DNA from: Burkholderiales bacterium | GTDB taxonomy: Bacteria > Pseudomonadota > Gammaproteobacteria > Burkholderiales > Burkholderiaceae_C | Reading direction: 5' to 3' | Length of the DNA stretch: 64,000 nt | NCBI GenBank assembly: GCA_016703325.1 | Contig: JADJCH010000064.1 | Coordinates: 20,398-84,397, forward strand | Part shown: positions 36,822-44,202 of the stretch, one piece after another | Layout: every line of letters starts with the position of its first letter | How positions within the stretch are numbered: the first letter of the stretch is position 1 | Notes under the pieces: model-generated | What the model saw: the letters and a program-made list of their open reading frames with translations, nothing else | Told to the model about the DNA's origin: nothing | The model's database searches: none | Made by a program: the position numbers and the translations under genes

Positions 36822-39077
36822 ATGGCACATCCGCACCAGAACCCTCCGCCCCCCCCGGGCCACCCGGGCCACCCGGGCCATTTCTCTTGCCCGCTTCGCG
36901 CCATGGCGTACGCCGCGCTGCTGGCCTGCGCCGGCCCGGCCATGGCCCAGCCGTCGACACCGCCCAAACCGGCCTCGCAGGCCCCTCAGACCTCACCTGC
37001 AGCGCCAGCACCGCAGGCCGCCCTCGACACCGTCACCATCACCGGCCGCCACAGCACACCGGCCGTCTCGGGCTTTGGCGACCAGCCGCTGGCCACCACG
37101 CCGATCCCGGCCACCCGCTACGGCGAAGCCGAACTCACCGAACAAGGCGTCACCCGCCTGTCCGGCCTCACCGGGCTGCACGCCTCGGTGAGCGACGCCT
37201 ACAACACCACCGGCTACTGGGACTACCTGTCGGTGCGCGGCTTCCTGCTCGACAACCGCTTCAACTACCGCCGCGACGGCCTGCCGGTCAACGCCGAGAC
37301 CAGCCTGCCGCTGGCCAACAAGTCCGGCGTTGAAGTCCTGCGCGGCAGCAGCGGCATCCAGGCCGGCACCAGCGCACCGGGCGGCCTGGTCAACCTGCTG
37401 GTCAAGCGGCCGGACCGCGACCTCACCCGCTTCCACCTCGGCTGGGCCGAGGGCGGCCGCGTCGGCGCTCAGGCCGACGTCTCCCGCCGGCTGGGCGAGG
37501 CCGGCGAATTCGGCCTGCGCGGCAACCTGCTGGTCGAGCGCCTGGACACCCCCACACAAAACACCCGCGGCCTGCGCCACGTCGCCGCCCTCGCAGCCGA
37601 CTGGCGCGGCCCGGGCGGCAGCCTGCTGGAGGCCGAAGTCGAACACAGCCGCCAACGCCAGCCCAGCGTGCCCGGCTTCAGCCTGCTGGGCAACCGCATC
37701 CCCTCCCCCGCCGACCCGCGCATCAACCTCAACAACCAGGCCTGGTCGCAGCCGGTGCTGCTGCAGGGCGACACCGCCTCCCTGCGCTGGACCCAGCCGC
37801 TGGAGGCGGGCTGGACGTTCGTCGCCCACGGCATGACCCAGCGGCTGAAAAACGACGACCGCATCGCCTTCCCCTACGGCCTCTTCGACGCCAGCTACAA
37901 CTGCAACCCCTGCGACCGCTACGCCGCCAACGGTGACCTGACCCTGTGGGACTTCCGCAGCGAGAACGAACGCCGCCGCAGCGACGCCCTGGACCTGGGC
38001 GTGCAAGGCAAGGCCCAGCTGGCCGGCCTGCCACACCAACTGGCCGGCGGGCTGCTCCTGACCCGGTACCAGCAGCGCATGCAGCCGCAGGTCTACGACA
38101 TCGCAGGCACCGGCAACGCGAGTGGCGCCGTCCAGGTCACCACCACCGCCACAGTCAACGACCAGAACACCCACCGCGACGAGCGCAGCAGCGAGCTCTA
38201 CCTGCGCGACGCCATCCGCCTGGCCCCGCAGTGGCAGGCCTGGCTGGGCCTGCGCCACACCCGGCTGCAGCGCGAAAGCGTGCGCACCGACGGCAGCCGC
38301 GCCAGCGACTACAGCGACAGCTTCACCACCCCCTGGCTGGCCCTGAGCCACGAGTGGGCGCCGCAGCACATCGTCTTCGCCAGCTGGGGCCGCGGTGCGG
38401 AATCCGATGTCGCACCCAACCGGACCTACGTCGTCAACCGCGGGGAAGCCGTGCTCGCACGCAGCCGCCAGTGGGAAATCGGCGCCAAGGGCAGCCAGCG
38501 CCAGCGCAACTGGAGCCTCACCTACTTCGACATCCAGCGCGCCCAGACCGCCAACCTGGGAGCGGCCTGCTCATCCTCGACGCCCGATTCCTGCACCTTC
38601 ACCTTCGACGGCCTGGCCCACCACCGCGGCCTGGAAGGTGAACTCAGCCAGCAGCTCGGCCCCCTGCGCCTGGAGGGCAGCGCCCTGCTGCTGCGCGCCC
38701 GCCGCGAAGGCAGCGCCAACCCCGCCGTCAACGGCCAGCGCCCGCCCAACGTGCCGGAATACACCGCCAAGGCCGGCGCCAGCTACACCGTCGCCAGCCT
38801 GCCCGGCCTGACCCTGGGCGCCGCCGCCGTGCACGAAGGCGGCCGCACCCTGCTGCCCACCGACGGCCAACTGCGCATCCCCGCCTGGACCCGCCTGGAC
38901 GCCAACGCCCAATGGCAGCAACCCCTGGCCGACCAACGCCGCCTGACCTGGAGCGCCGGCATCACCAACCTCGCCAACCGCCGCGCCTGGCGCGAAGCGC
39001 CCTACCAGTTCGAACACATCTACCTCTTCCCCCTGCCAGAGCGCAGCCTGCGCCTGGGCCTGCAGATCGACCTGTGA
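36822..39077 (+). CDS. TonB-dependent outer-membrane receptor under TPP riboswitch
   Basis: Predicted 751-residue receptor. Signal peptide to about residue 43 (ACAGPAMAQ), a Pro/Ala linker, a TonB-box-like LDTVTITG, then a plug domain (YWDYLSVRGFLLDNRFNYRR, VEVLRGSSGIQAGTSAPGGL) and a 22-strand barrel ending in LRLGLQIDL. By sequence it looks like the siderophore receptor subgroup, but the TPP riboswitch immediately upstream indicates repression by thiamine pyrophosphate and thus uptake of thiamine or a precursor. Start ATG 36822 or 36903; neither has a clear ribosome site. No inner-membrane thiamine transporter is adjacent. Confidence 0.88.
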   Translation: MAHPHQNPPPPPGHPGHPGHFSCPLRAMAYAALLACAGPAMAQPSTPPKPASQAPQTSPAAPAPQAALDTVTITGRHSTPAVSGFGDQPLATTPIPATRYGEAELTEQGVTRLSGLTGLHASVSDAYNTTGYWDYLSVRGFLLDNRFNYRRDGLPVNAETSLPLANKSGVEVLRGSSGIQAGTSAPGGLVNLLVKRPDRDLTRFHLGWAEGGRVGAQADVSRRLGEAGEFGLRGNLLVERLDTPTQNTRGLRHVAALAADWRGPGGSLLEAEVEHSRQRQPSVPGFSLLGNRIPSPADPRINLNNQAWSQPVLLQGDTASLRWTQPLEAGWTFVAHGMTQRLKNDDRIAFPYGLFDASYNCNPCDRYAANGDLTLWDFRSENERRRSDALDLGVQGKAQLAGLPHQLAGGLLLTRYQQRMQPQVYDIAGTGNASGAVQVTTTATVNDQNTHRDERSSELYLRDAIRLAPQWQAWLGLRHTRLQRESVRTDGSRASDYSDSFTTPWLALSHEWAPQHIVFASWGRGAESDVAPNRTYVVNRGEAVLARSRQWEIGAKGSQRQRNWSLTYFDIQRAQTANLGAACSSSTPDSCTFTFDGLAHHRGLEGELSQQLGPLRLEGSALLLRARREGSANPAVNGQRPPNVPEYTAKAGASYTVASLPGLTLGAAAVHEGGRTLLPTDGQLRIPAWTRLDANAQWQQPLADQRRLTWSAGITNLANRRAWREAPYQFEHIYLFPLPERSLRLGLQIDL

Positions 39078-39148
39078 CCATCCGGCCACGCAGCACTTGC
39101 GAGGCCCCGGAAAACTCCACTAGAATCGCTGTCTCAGCAAACAGCTGA

Positions 39149-39224
39149 TCCCCGATAGCTCAGTCGGTAGAGCGCCGGACTGTTAATCCGTAGGTCCCTG
39201 GTTCGAGCCCAGGTCGGGGAGCCA
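39149..39224 (+). tRNA. tRNA-Asn (GTT), copy 1
   Basis: A 76-nt cloverleaf including encoded CCA: acceptor TCCCCGA pairs with TCGGGGA, D-arm AGCTCAGTCGGTAGAGC, anticodon loop CTGTTAATC with GTT anticodon, T-arm with GGTTCGAGCC. Identical to the copy at 39339. Confidence 0.98.
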
Positions 39225-39338
39225 GATTCAAAAATCGAAGCAGGCCCAGAAGCGCAAGCAACTGGGTCTTCTCTTTCCTGAAGCCCAGCGCCTGCCGCCG
39301 CGGCTTCAACCCAGAAGTACCGATCAGCACACAGCTGT

Positions 39339-39414
39339 TCCCCGATAGCTCAGTCGGTAGAGCGCCGGACTGTTAATCCGTAGGTCCCTGGTTCGAGCCC
39401 AGGTCGGGGAGCCA
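39339..39414 (+). tRNA. tRNA-Asn (GTT), copy 2
   Basis: Identical in sequence to copy 1, with encoded CCA, separated from it by 114 bases. Both share a short CAGCTG sequence just upstream. They probably form one transcript ending at the terminator at 39432. Confidence 0.98.
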
Positions 39415-39431
39415 AAACTCCAAGCAAAACA

Positions 39432-39465
39432 ACGGCTTAGACGCGCAGGCGGCTAGGCCGTTTTT
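39432..39465 (+). terminator. Rho-independent terminator after the tRNA-Asn pair
   Basis: Stem ACGGCTTAG / CTAGGCCGT (one G-U pair) with a 12-base loop is followed directly by TTTTT. Confidence 0.75.
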
Positions 39466-39868
39466 GCTTCTGGTCCCTTTCCGGCCTGCGGAGCGGGCCG
39501 GAGACGGGTTGGCGGGTGGGCGCGGGGCATGTGGAAGTCGTTGTCGCGCATGGGGAAATCGGTGGGGCTGAGCGGGTGGTCTACGGAGTGCCGGTGATGG
39601 CGCTCACGGATTGACGGTGGTGATGGGGGGCTGCGGGATGTCGTTCGGCGGCAAGCCGTGCGGCGGGATCGCCGGCACTGTCGCCGAGAAGCTGGCGCCT
39701 GCCGGCGGCCACATCGTCTTGCTGGTGCTCGCAAGGGGGGGGCGCCTGGACCGGTGGCAGACCGGAAAGCTGCGGCTCATCCTCCGGCACGCGTCACTGC
39801 TCCCGGCGCGCTTCTCCGGCGGCGGCAGTGGCCTGGGCTCTTTCGACCCGGACTCTCCGCGTCGCCTG
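39466..39868. other. Noncoding stretch before the first direct repeat
   Basis: About 400 bases with no recognisable gene on either strand. Short open frames exist but have no family signature, no good ribosome sites, and unusual residue composition. Codon periodicity is not obvious. It may be decayed DNA at the edge of the accessory region. Confidence 0.5.
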
Positions 39869-40017
39869 CAGACTGGGAGCAGTCACCGGCCTGACGTCGG
39901 TCGCCTGCTTTCGACCCATCAGCGATGCACGCCGCACTGAACTCGGCCGCCGCTCCGACGCATGTGCAGCCATCCTCGGTGTTCTCAGCCCGCTGAGGCA
40001 AGTGGCCTGCAGAGAGT
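39869..40017 (+). repeat. ~150-bp direct repeat, copy 1
   Basis: Begins CAGACTGGGAGCAGTC and ends GGCCTGCAGAGAGT. It matches 43564-43716 in the same orientation at about 92% identity, with a 4-base insertion in the other copy. The two copies bracket 3.5 kb of accessory DNA. Confidence 0.88.
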
Positions 40018-40147
40018 TGCGTCATCGCTGGGGGCGAGGTAAGATTCCTCCCGAGCCGGGAGCGCTGTCGATAACGGTGCGTTGGACGATTGTTCCACTT
40101 GGCTTCCCCATCTCAGCGGGCCGCATTTTTGCGGCCCGTTTTCGTTT
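40017..40147 (+). ncRNA. Possible ~95-nt small RNA or attenuated leader ahead of the DUF3800 gene
   Basis: A sigma-70-like promoter TTGCGT (40017-40022), 17-base spacer, TAAGAT (40040-40045) is followed by a small hairpin CTCCC/GGGAG and, about 75 bases later, a strong Rho-independent terminator (40118-40147). The result would be a transcript of about 95 nt ending 13 bases before the DUF3800 GTG start. It could be a free small RNA or a leader that must be read through. No known RNA family is recognised. Confidence 0.35.
40118..40147 (+). terminator. Rho-independent terminator upstream of the DUF3800 gene
   Basis: Perfect stem GGGCCGCA / TGCGGCCC with a TTT loop, followed by GTTTTCGTTT. It is placed upstream of, not after, a gene. 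Confidence 0.75.
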
Positions 40148-40159
40148 GCGAGGTAGTCA

Positions 40160-40981
40160 GTGCATCTCTTGTATCTTGACGAGTCCGGCCACCCGCTCGA
40201 CCCCGGCACCCAGTTCTTCGTCCTCGCGGGGTTTGCTGTGTTCGAACGCTCGACACACTGGCTGGAATCCAGGATCAACCCGATCGCCGAGCGGTTTAGC
40301 CCCCACGACCCCTCGTCCATCGAGTTCCATGGTTCACCGATGTACTCGGCCAAGGATGACTGGGCGGGTGTTCCACCTGCGGACCGCGTTCAGGCACTGG
40401 TCGACGTCCTGTCCTTGCTCAGCAACCCCCAACTTCAGCTTCGGGTCTTCGCCTCGGTCATCGAGAAGTCAACGACGCCGCACGACCAGATTCTTGAGCG
40501 TTCGTTTGAAGCCGTCGCGCATCAGTTCGACCAATACCTGGCGGATATGTGGATTCGGCGCCGCGACCCACAGCGCGGTCTTGTCGTCTGCGACAAGGCT
40601 TCGTACGAACAGAAGCTGCAAGCACTTTCGTCGCTGTTCAAGCACCAGGGCCACGCGCTGGGCCGACTTCGGAACTTTGCGGAGGTTCCGCTCTTCCTGG
40701 ATTCGAAGGCGTCACGCCTCATCCAGATGGCTGATCTGATCGCGTACTGGATCTTCCGGTACTACCAGTCGAAAGACGATCGTGGCTTCCGCTTGATCGA
40801 ACCATTCATTCTCCGCCGAATGCATGAGCGGGTCGGCTTGGTGGCATCGGTGACGCCCGCAACCGAAGTGGCGCTGGCCACCATCTCACCGCATAGGTAC
40901 CCATTCCCTGCGCCCACCGGCGCACCGGCCGATGGAGCGCCAGTTGGATTCGTCGGTGGCGCGGCGCAGCAGGCGTCCTGA
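40160..40981 (+). CDS. DUF3800 domain protein, GTG start
   Basis: Predicted 273-residue protein starting at GTG 40160 (GAGGTAG 5 bases upstream). It opens with HLLYLDESGHPLDPGTQFFV, the DxSG motif of DUF3800, has an internal EFHGSPMYSAKDDW and the conserved LIQMADLIAYWIFRYYQSKDD near the end, both typical. The family has a predicted RNase H-like fold with Asp residues as metal ligands and is frequent in mobile and defence islands; no activity is established here. Lower GC and codon use less biased than the core genes fit acquired DNA. Confidence 0.85.
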   Translation: MHLLYLDESGHPLDPGTQFFVLAGFAVFERSTHWLESRINPIAERFSPHDPSSIEFHGSPMYSAKDDWAGVPPADRVQALVDVLSLLSNPQLQLRVFASVIEKSTTPHDQILERSFEAVAHQFDQYLADMWIRRRDPQRGLVVCDKASYEQKLQALSSLFKHQGHALGRLRNFAEVPLFLDSKASRLIQMADLIAYWIFRYYQSKDDRGFRLIEPFILRRMHERVGLVASVTPATEVALATISPHRYPFPAPTGAPADGAPVGFVGGAAQQAS

Positions 40982-41059
40982 CCGGCAGCTTGGCCAAATC
41001 CAGGAGAGCAAAGATCTGACAGTTCAAAGCTGACCTTTGTTGACATCCTCTCCTGTTAA

Positions 41060-41133
41060 GGCTTGTGCGACACCTGCCCAAACGCGCAGACGGTCGCGTG
41101 TCTAGCTGCGTCCGGGCAGGTGTTGCATAAGCC
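41060..41133. repeat. 20-bp inverted repeat with 34-bp spacer
   Basis: GGCTTGTGCGACACCTGCCC (41060-41079) and GGGCAGGTGTTGCATAAGCC (41114-41133) are complementary at 18 of 20 positions. It could form a long hairpin. It lies about 270 bases beyond the 3' end of the IS91 transposase, where rolling-circle IS91 elements have their termination hairpin; alternatively it is a pair of terminal repeats of another small element. Confidence 0.7.
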
Positions 41134-41406
41134 TCGAGGGAGGAAACCGCGGCGAACGCCACGGTGATCGTCAAGCGCAGCGGCTATGGCGATTGGAGTG
41201 CGCTGGCGTGGCGATCCGGTAGTGCCCGATCCCCTGCACAGGCACTGCTGACCGGCGCGAGGGACTGGCAGTGTGCCATGGCGCTGCGGCAAGGGTCGTC
41301 AGCGAGTGGGTCGGCGAGGTATTCGGGGTAGCGTTCGAGCCGAGCGCGCAGCTGTCCACCGGACGCCGTGTGCCGCGTCGAGTCGATGGGCGGTGATGGT
41401 GCTCGG
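41134..41406. other. Noncoding tail downstream of the IS91 transposase
   Basis: No gene is supported in these 270 bases. The stretch probably belongs to the 3' flank of the IS91-like element. Confidence 0.4.
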
Positions 41407-42587
41407 TCATGATGTTGGCGGCGCTCGAATCGAGTGGTCGCGCAAGAAGACCTGCAGCACCACCATCGCATGGCCACAGTGGGCGCACACGAAGGTGGGT
41501 GCCGGTGCGGCCGACGCATCGTCGGCGCATCCGCAGGGCGGTGGCGGGGTCGCGTGCAACAACTCGCGCGCCAGCACCAGGTTGTGACGCCGGTGGCTGT
41601 TGGCCAGCAAGCCGTAGTGCCGGATCCGGTGGAAGCCACCGGGCAGGACATGCAGAAGGAAGCGGCGCATGAACTCCTGGGGGCTCAGCGTCATCGCCTT
41701 GTGGCGCGTCTTGCCCTTGGCTCGATAGTCCTTCCAGCGGAAGGTGACCCCGCGCTCGTCCATCGCGAGCAGCCGGCTGTTGGAGATGGACACGCGGTGC
41801 GTGTAGCGCGACAGGTAGGCCAGCACCGCCTGCGGTCCGGCGAATGGCCGCTTGGCGTAGACCACCCACTCGCACTGGCGCAGCGGCGGAGCCAGGCCGT
41901 GAATGCGGCTGCGTCGGCCAGCGCCGCGTGCTCGCCGAAGAACCTGAGCTTGCCGCCATCGTGCAGTCGCTGCAGTTCCTCCAGGAATCGGCGCCTGAAC
42001 AGCCGCGACAGCACCCGCACCGGCAGGAAGAACCCCGGCCGGCAGGCGATCCAGTGCGAGCCGTCGGGTGCCAGGCCGCCGCCTGGCACGATGCCGTGCA
42101 CATGCGGGTGGTGGGTCAGGGCCGAGCCCCACGTGTGCAGCACCAGCGTGGCGCCGATGTGGGCACCCAGGTGCCTGGGGTCGGCCGCGATGCGCAGCAG
42201 CGTCTCGGCGGCGATGTCGAAGAGCAGGCCGTACAGCGCCGACTTGTTTTGGTGCGCGAGTGCCGCGATGGGCGCTGGCAGCGTAAACACCACGTGGTAG
42301 TACTCGACTGGCAGGAGATCGGCTTGACGGGCATCCAGCCAGCGCTGGGCCGCGCTGCTCTGGCACTTCGGGCAGTGCCGGTTGCGGCAGGAGTTGTACG
42401 AGACTTCGTCCTGGCCGCACCCTTGACAGCGCAGCACATGCCCGCCCAGTGCCGCCGTGCGGCATTGGGTGATGGCCGACATCACCTTGAGCTGCGCCAG
42501 GCTCAGGTGACCACGCTGGGCGTCACGCCAGGCGGATCCGTGCGCACGGAAGATGTCGGCGACCTCCAGGGCGGGTCGCCCCTGCAC
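41407..42587 (-). pseudogene. IS91-family (Y1/Y2 HUH-type) transposase, frameshifted
   Basis: Two adjoining frames together give about 394 codons. The N-terminal part has the zinc finger CQGCGQDEVSYNSCRNRHCPKC, and LVLHTWGSALTHHPHVHGIVPGGG, the HUH-type metal-binding His cluster of IS91 transposases. The C-terminal part in the other frame has QCEWVVYAKRPFAGPQAVLAYLSRYTHRVSISNSR with the catalytic Tyr region, then FLLHVLPGGFHRIRHYGLL. The frame changes near 41890-41910, losing one to a few bases in a CCGCCGCTGCGCC stretch. The element is therefore probably inactive. It is next to a recombinase, a common pairing for this IS91 subgroup. Confidence 0.88.
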
Positions 42588-42599
42588 GGCGGCGGTCGG

Positions 42600-43443
42600 C
42601 TACTGGGCTGGCCGCTCGGGTGCCGGCATGGGCGCGGGTTCGGCTGCCGGCCTGTCCGAGGTCTGATCCAGTGGGCTGATCACCCGGCGCAGCAGATCGG
42701 TGGCCACGGCGGCGTACAGGCTCGTGGTGTCCAGCCGCTTGTGCCCGAGCAGCACCTGGATGACACGGATGTCGACCTTCTGCTCCAGCAGATGGGTGGC
42801 AAAGGCATGGCGCAGGCCATGTGGCGTGATGCGCTTGTCGATGCCGGCGGTGGCGGCAGCCAGATGCACGGCGCGGTTGAGCTGGCGCGCGCTCACGTGG
42901 TCGGTGGGGTCCAGGCCAGGGAACAACCAACCACCGTGGCGGACCTTGCCCTGGGCGTGTCCAAGCCGCCACCAGGCGCGCAGCCGCTCCAGCAGCACGG
43001 GACTGAGCATGGCGTATCGGTCCTTGCGGCCCTTGCCCTGCTCCACGCGCAAGGTCATGCGCTCGCCGTCGATGTCCCCGACCTTGAGCGAGACCACCTC
43101 GCTGACGCGCAGGCCCGCACCGTAGGCCACCGACATGGCGGCCTGGTGCTTGAGGTTGGGCGCTGCCGCGATCAGGCGGCCCACTTCCTCGGGGCTCAGG
43201 ATGACCGGCAGCTTGCGCGGCACGGCCACGTGCGTCATCTTGAGCAAGGTGCAGCTGGAAGCGGCGCAGGTCCTCGGCGGTGGCGGTGTGTGGCGAGCGT
43301 CCCAGGAAGGCGGCAAGCTTGCGCACGGCGCGGATGTAGCCCTCCTGCGTGTGCTCGGCAAACTGGCGCATGCGCATGTCCTCGAGCATGCGCCGGCGCA
43401 GCGGCGAGACGGTGGCTGATGGGGTCGGGGTGGAGACACTCAT
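42600..43443 (-). pseudogene. IS91-associated tyrosine recombinase with internal deletion
   Basis: The N-terminal frame gives RRRMLEDMRMRQFAEHTQEG and AFLGRSPHTATAEDLRRFQLH, a SAM-like core-binding domain. The catalytic domain is in another frame: RKLPVILSPEEVGRLIAAAP, GAGLRVSEV (Arg), HGLRHAFATHLL (His-x-x-Arg) and LLGHKRLDTTSLYAAV (His, Tyr). Intact relatives have about 30 residues between the QLHLxQ and PRKLPV motifs; here they are nearly adjacent and out of frame, so around 100 bases are missing near 43230-43250. The catalytic residues remain but the protein cannot be made as one chain. Confidence 0.85.
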
Positions 43444-43555
43444 GATCCTGCTCCTGTCGATGACCGAGGCGGATTGCCTCGATCGCCAACATCGCAGAGT
43501 CAGGGCTGCAACGAACAGCCGCCGACGTCGCCAGAGCGCCTACCGCGAGAGCGGT

Positions 43556-43861
43556 TTAGTCCACAGACCGGGAGCAGTCGGTCACCGGCCTGACGTCGGC
43601 CGCCTGTTTTCGACCCATCAGCGATGCACGCCACACTGAACTCGGCCGCCGCTCCGACGCATGTGCAGCCATCCTCGGTGCTCCCGGCCCGCTGAGGCGA
43701 GTGGCCTGCAGAGAGTCACACAGATACAGATTGATGAGGCTCTGGTAAGGCACACCAGCCTCATCGGCCATACCCTTGAAGTACTCGACCACGTCTTCAG
43801 ACAGCCGCAAGGTCACGGGCTTCTTCAGCTTGGACGCATACGGGTTCTTGCGAGCCTTCAT
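43556..43861 (-). CDS. CopG/BrnA-type antitoxin with a replaced C-terminus
   Basis: Starting at ATG 43861 (AAGGTGG upstream) the product begins MKARKNPYASKLKKPVTLRL and continues SEDVVEYFKGMADEAGVPYQ SLINLYL: a ribbon-helix-helix antitoxin pattern found in proteins usually ending a few residues later with RDC. Here, right after LYLCDSL, the frame enters the direct repeat and adds about 50 unrelated residues. So the native C-terminus has been lost. No toxin gene is recognisable upstream on the minus strand; the toxin may have been deleted. DNA binding might persist since the RHH is intact. Confidence 0.72.
   Translation of the reverse strand: MKARKNPYASKLKKPVTLRLSEDVVEYFKGMADEAGVPYQSLINLYLCDSLQATRLSGPGAPRMAAHASERRPSSVWRASLMGRKQAADVRPVTDCSRSVD
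43564..43716 (+). repeat. ~150-bp direct repeat, copy 2
   Basis: Second copy of the sequence at 39869-40017. Its end near GAGAGT (43711-43716) coincides with the position where the antitoxin reading frame on the minus strand leaves its family pattern. Confidence 0.88.
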
Positions 43862-44115
43862 CTCAGCCACCTTGGTAGAACGCGGACTCGCCCCGCGTGG
43901 CCTTGCGTCCCGAGACGACATTCTTGAGGTTGGCGGCAGCCATGGCTGGGTCTCAGTCAAATCGTACAGACATCGTATGCAGGACCATGGGCAGATCAAG
44001 CAGCGGTGGCAGCAACGCCTCCCCACCGCTCAAAGACCCCTCCTGCCTTTGGGTGAGACGCCGGTCGTTACATAAAAATCAATCAAAACAACAACTTGCG
44101 ATAACACCCGCCGAT

Positions 44116-44129
44116 CTGACCTGGATCAT
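44116..44129 (+). promoter_or_regulatory. FNR/DNR-like box upstream of hoxF
   Basis: CTGACCTGGATCAT resembles the FNR-family consensus TTGATnnnnATCAA at 7 of 10 positions. It lies 87 bases before the hoxF start, after an A-rich stretch (44072-44098). I found no sigma-54 -24/-12 pair here, in contrast to some known hydrogenase promoters. Confidence 0.4.
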
Positions 44130-44202
44130 GCGCAGGGTTTTCCCGAACCGGTAGCGTGAGGTCCGTTCTGCAGCCCACGGTGGGCTGGAGGAGACAACCC
44201 AC

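Noticed and set aside
39149..39414. Second tRNA-Asn as an assembly duplication
   Set aside because: The flanking sequences on both sides of the two copies differ, and tandem identical tRNA genes are common.
39611..39940. A 109-codon plus-strand open frame after the tRNA genes
   Set aside because: No family signature, and its end is shared with an unrelated frame at 43349-43639 only because both enter the direct repeat.
41171..42103. A 310-codon minus-strand frame across the end of the IS91 transposase
   Set aside because: It is the wrong-frame shadow of the transposase continuing into the noncoding tail.
44030..44200. Sigma-54 promoter for the hox operon
   Set aside because: I looked for GG-N10-GC in the 170 bases before hoxF and found no match with consensus flanks.
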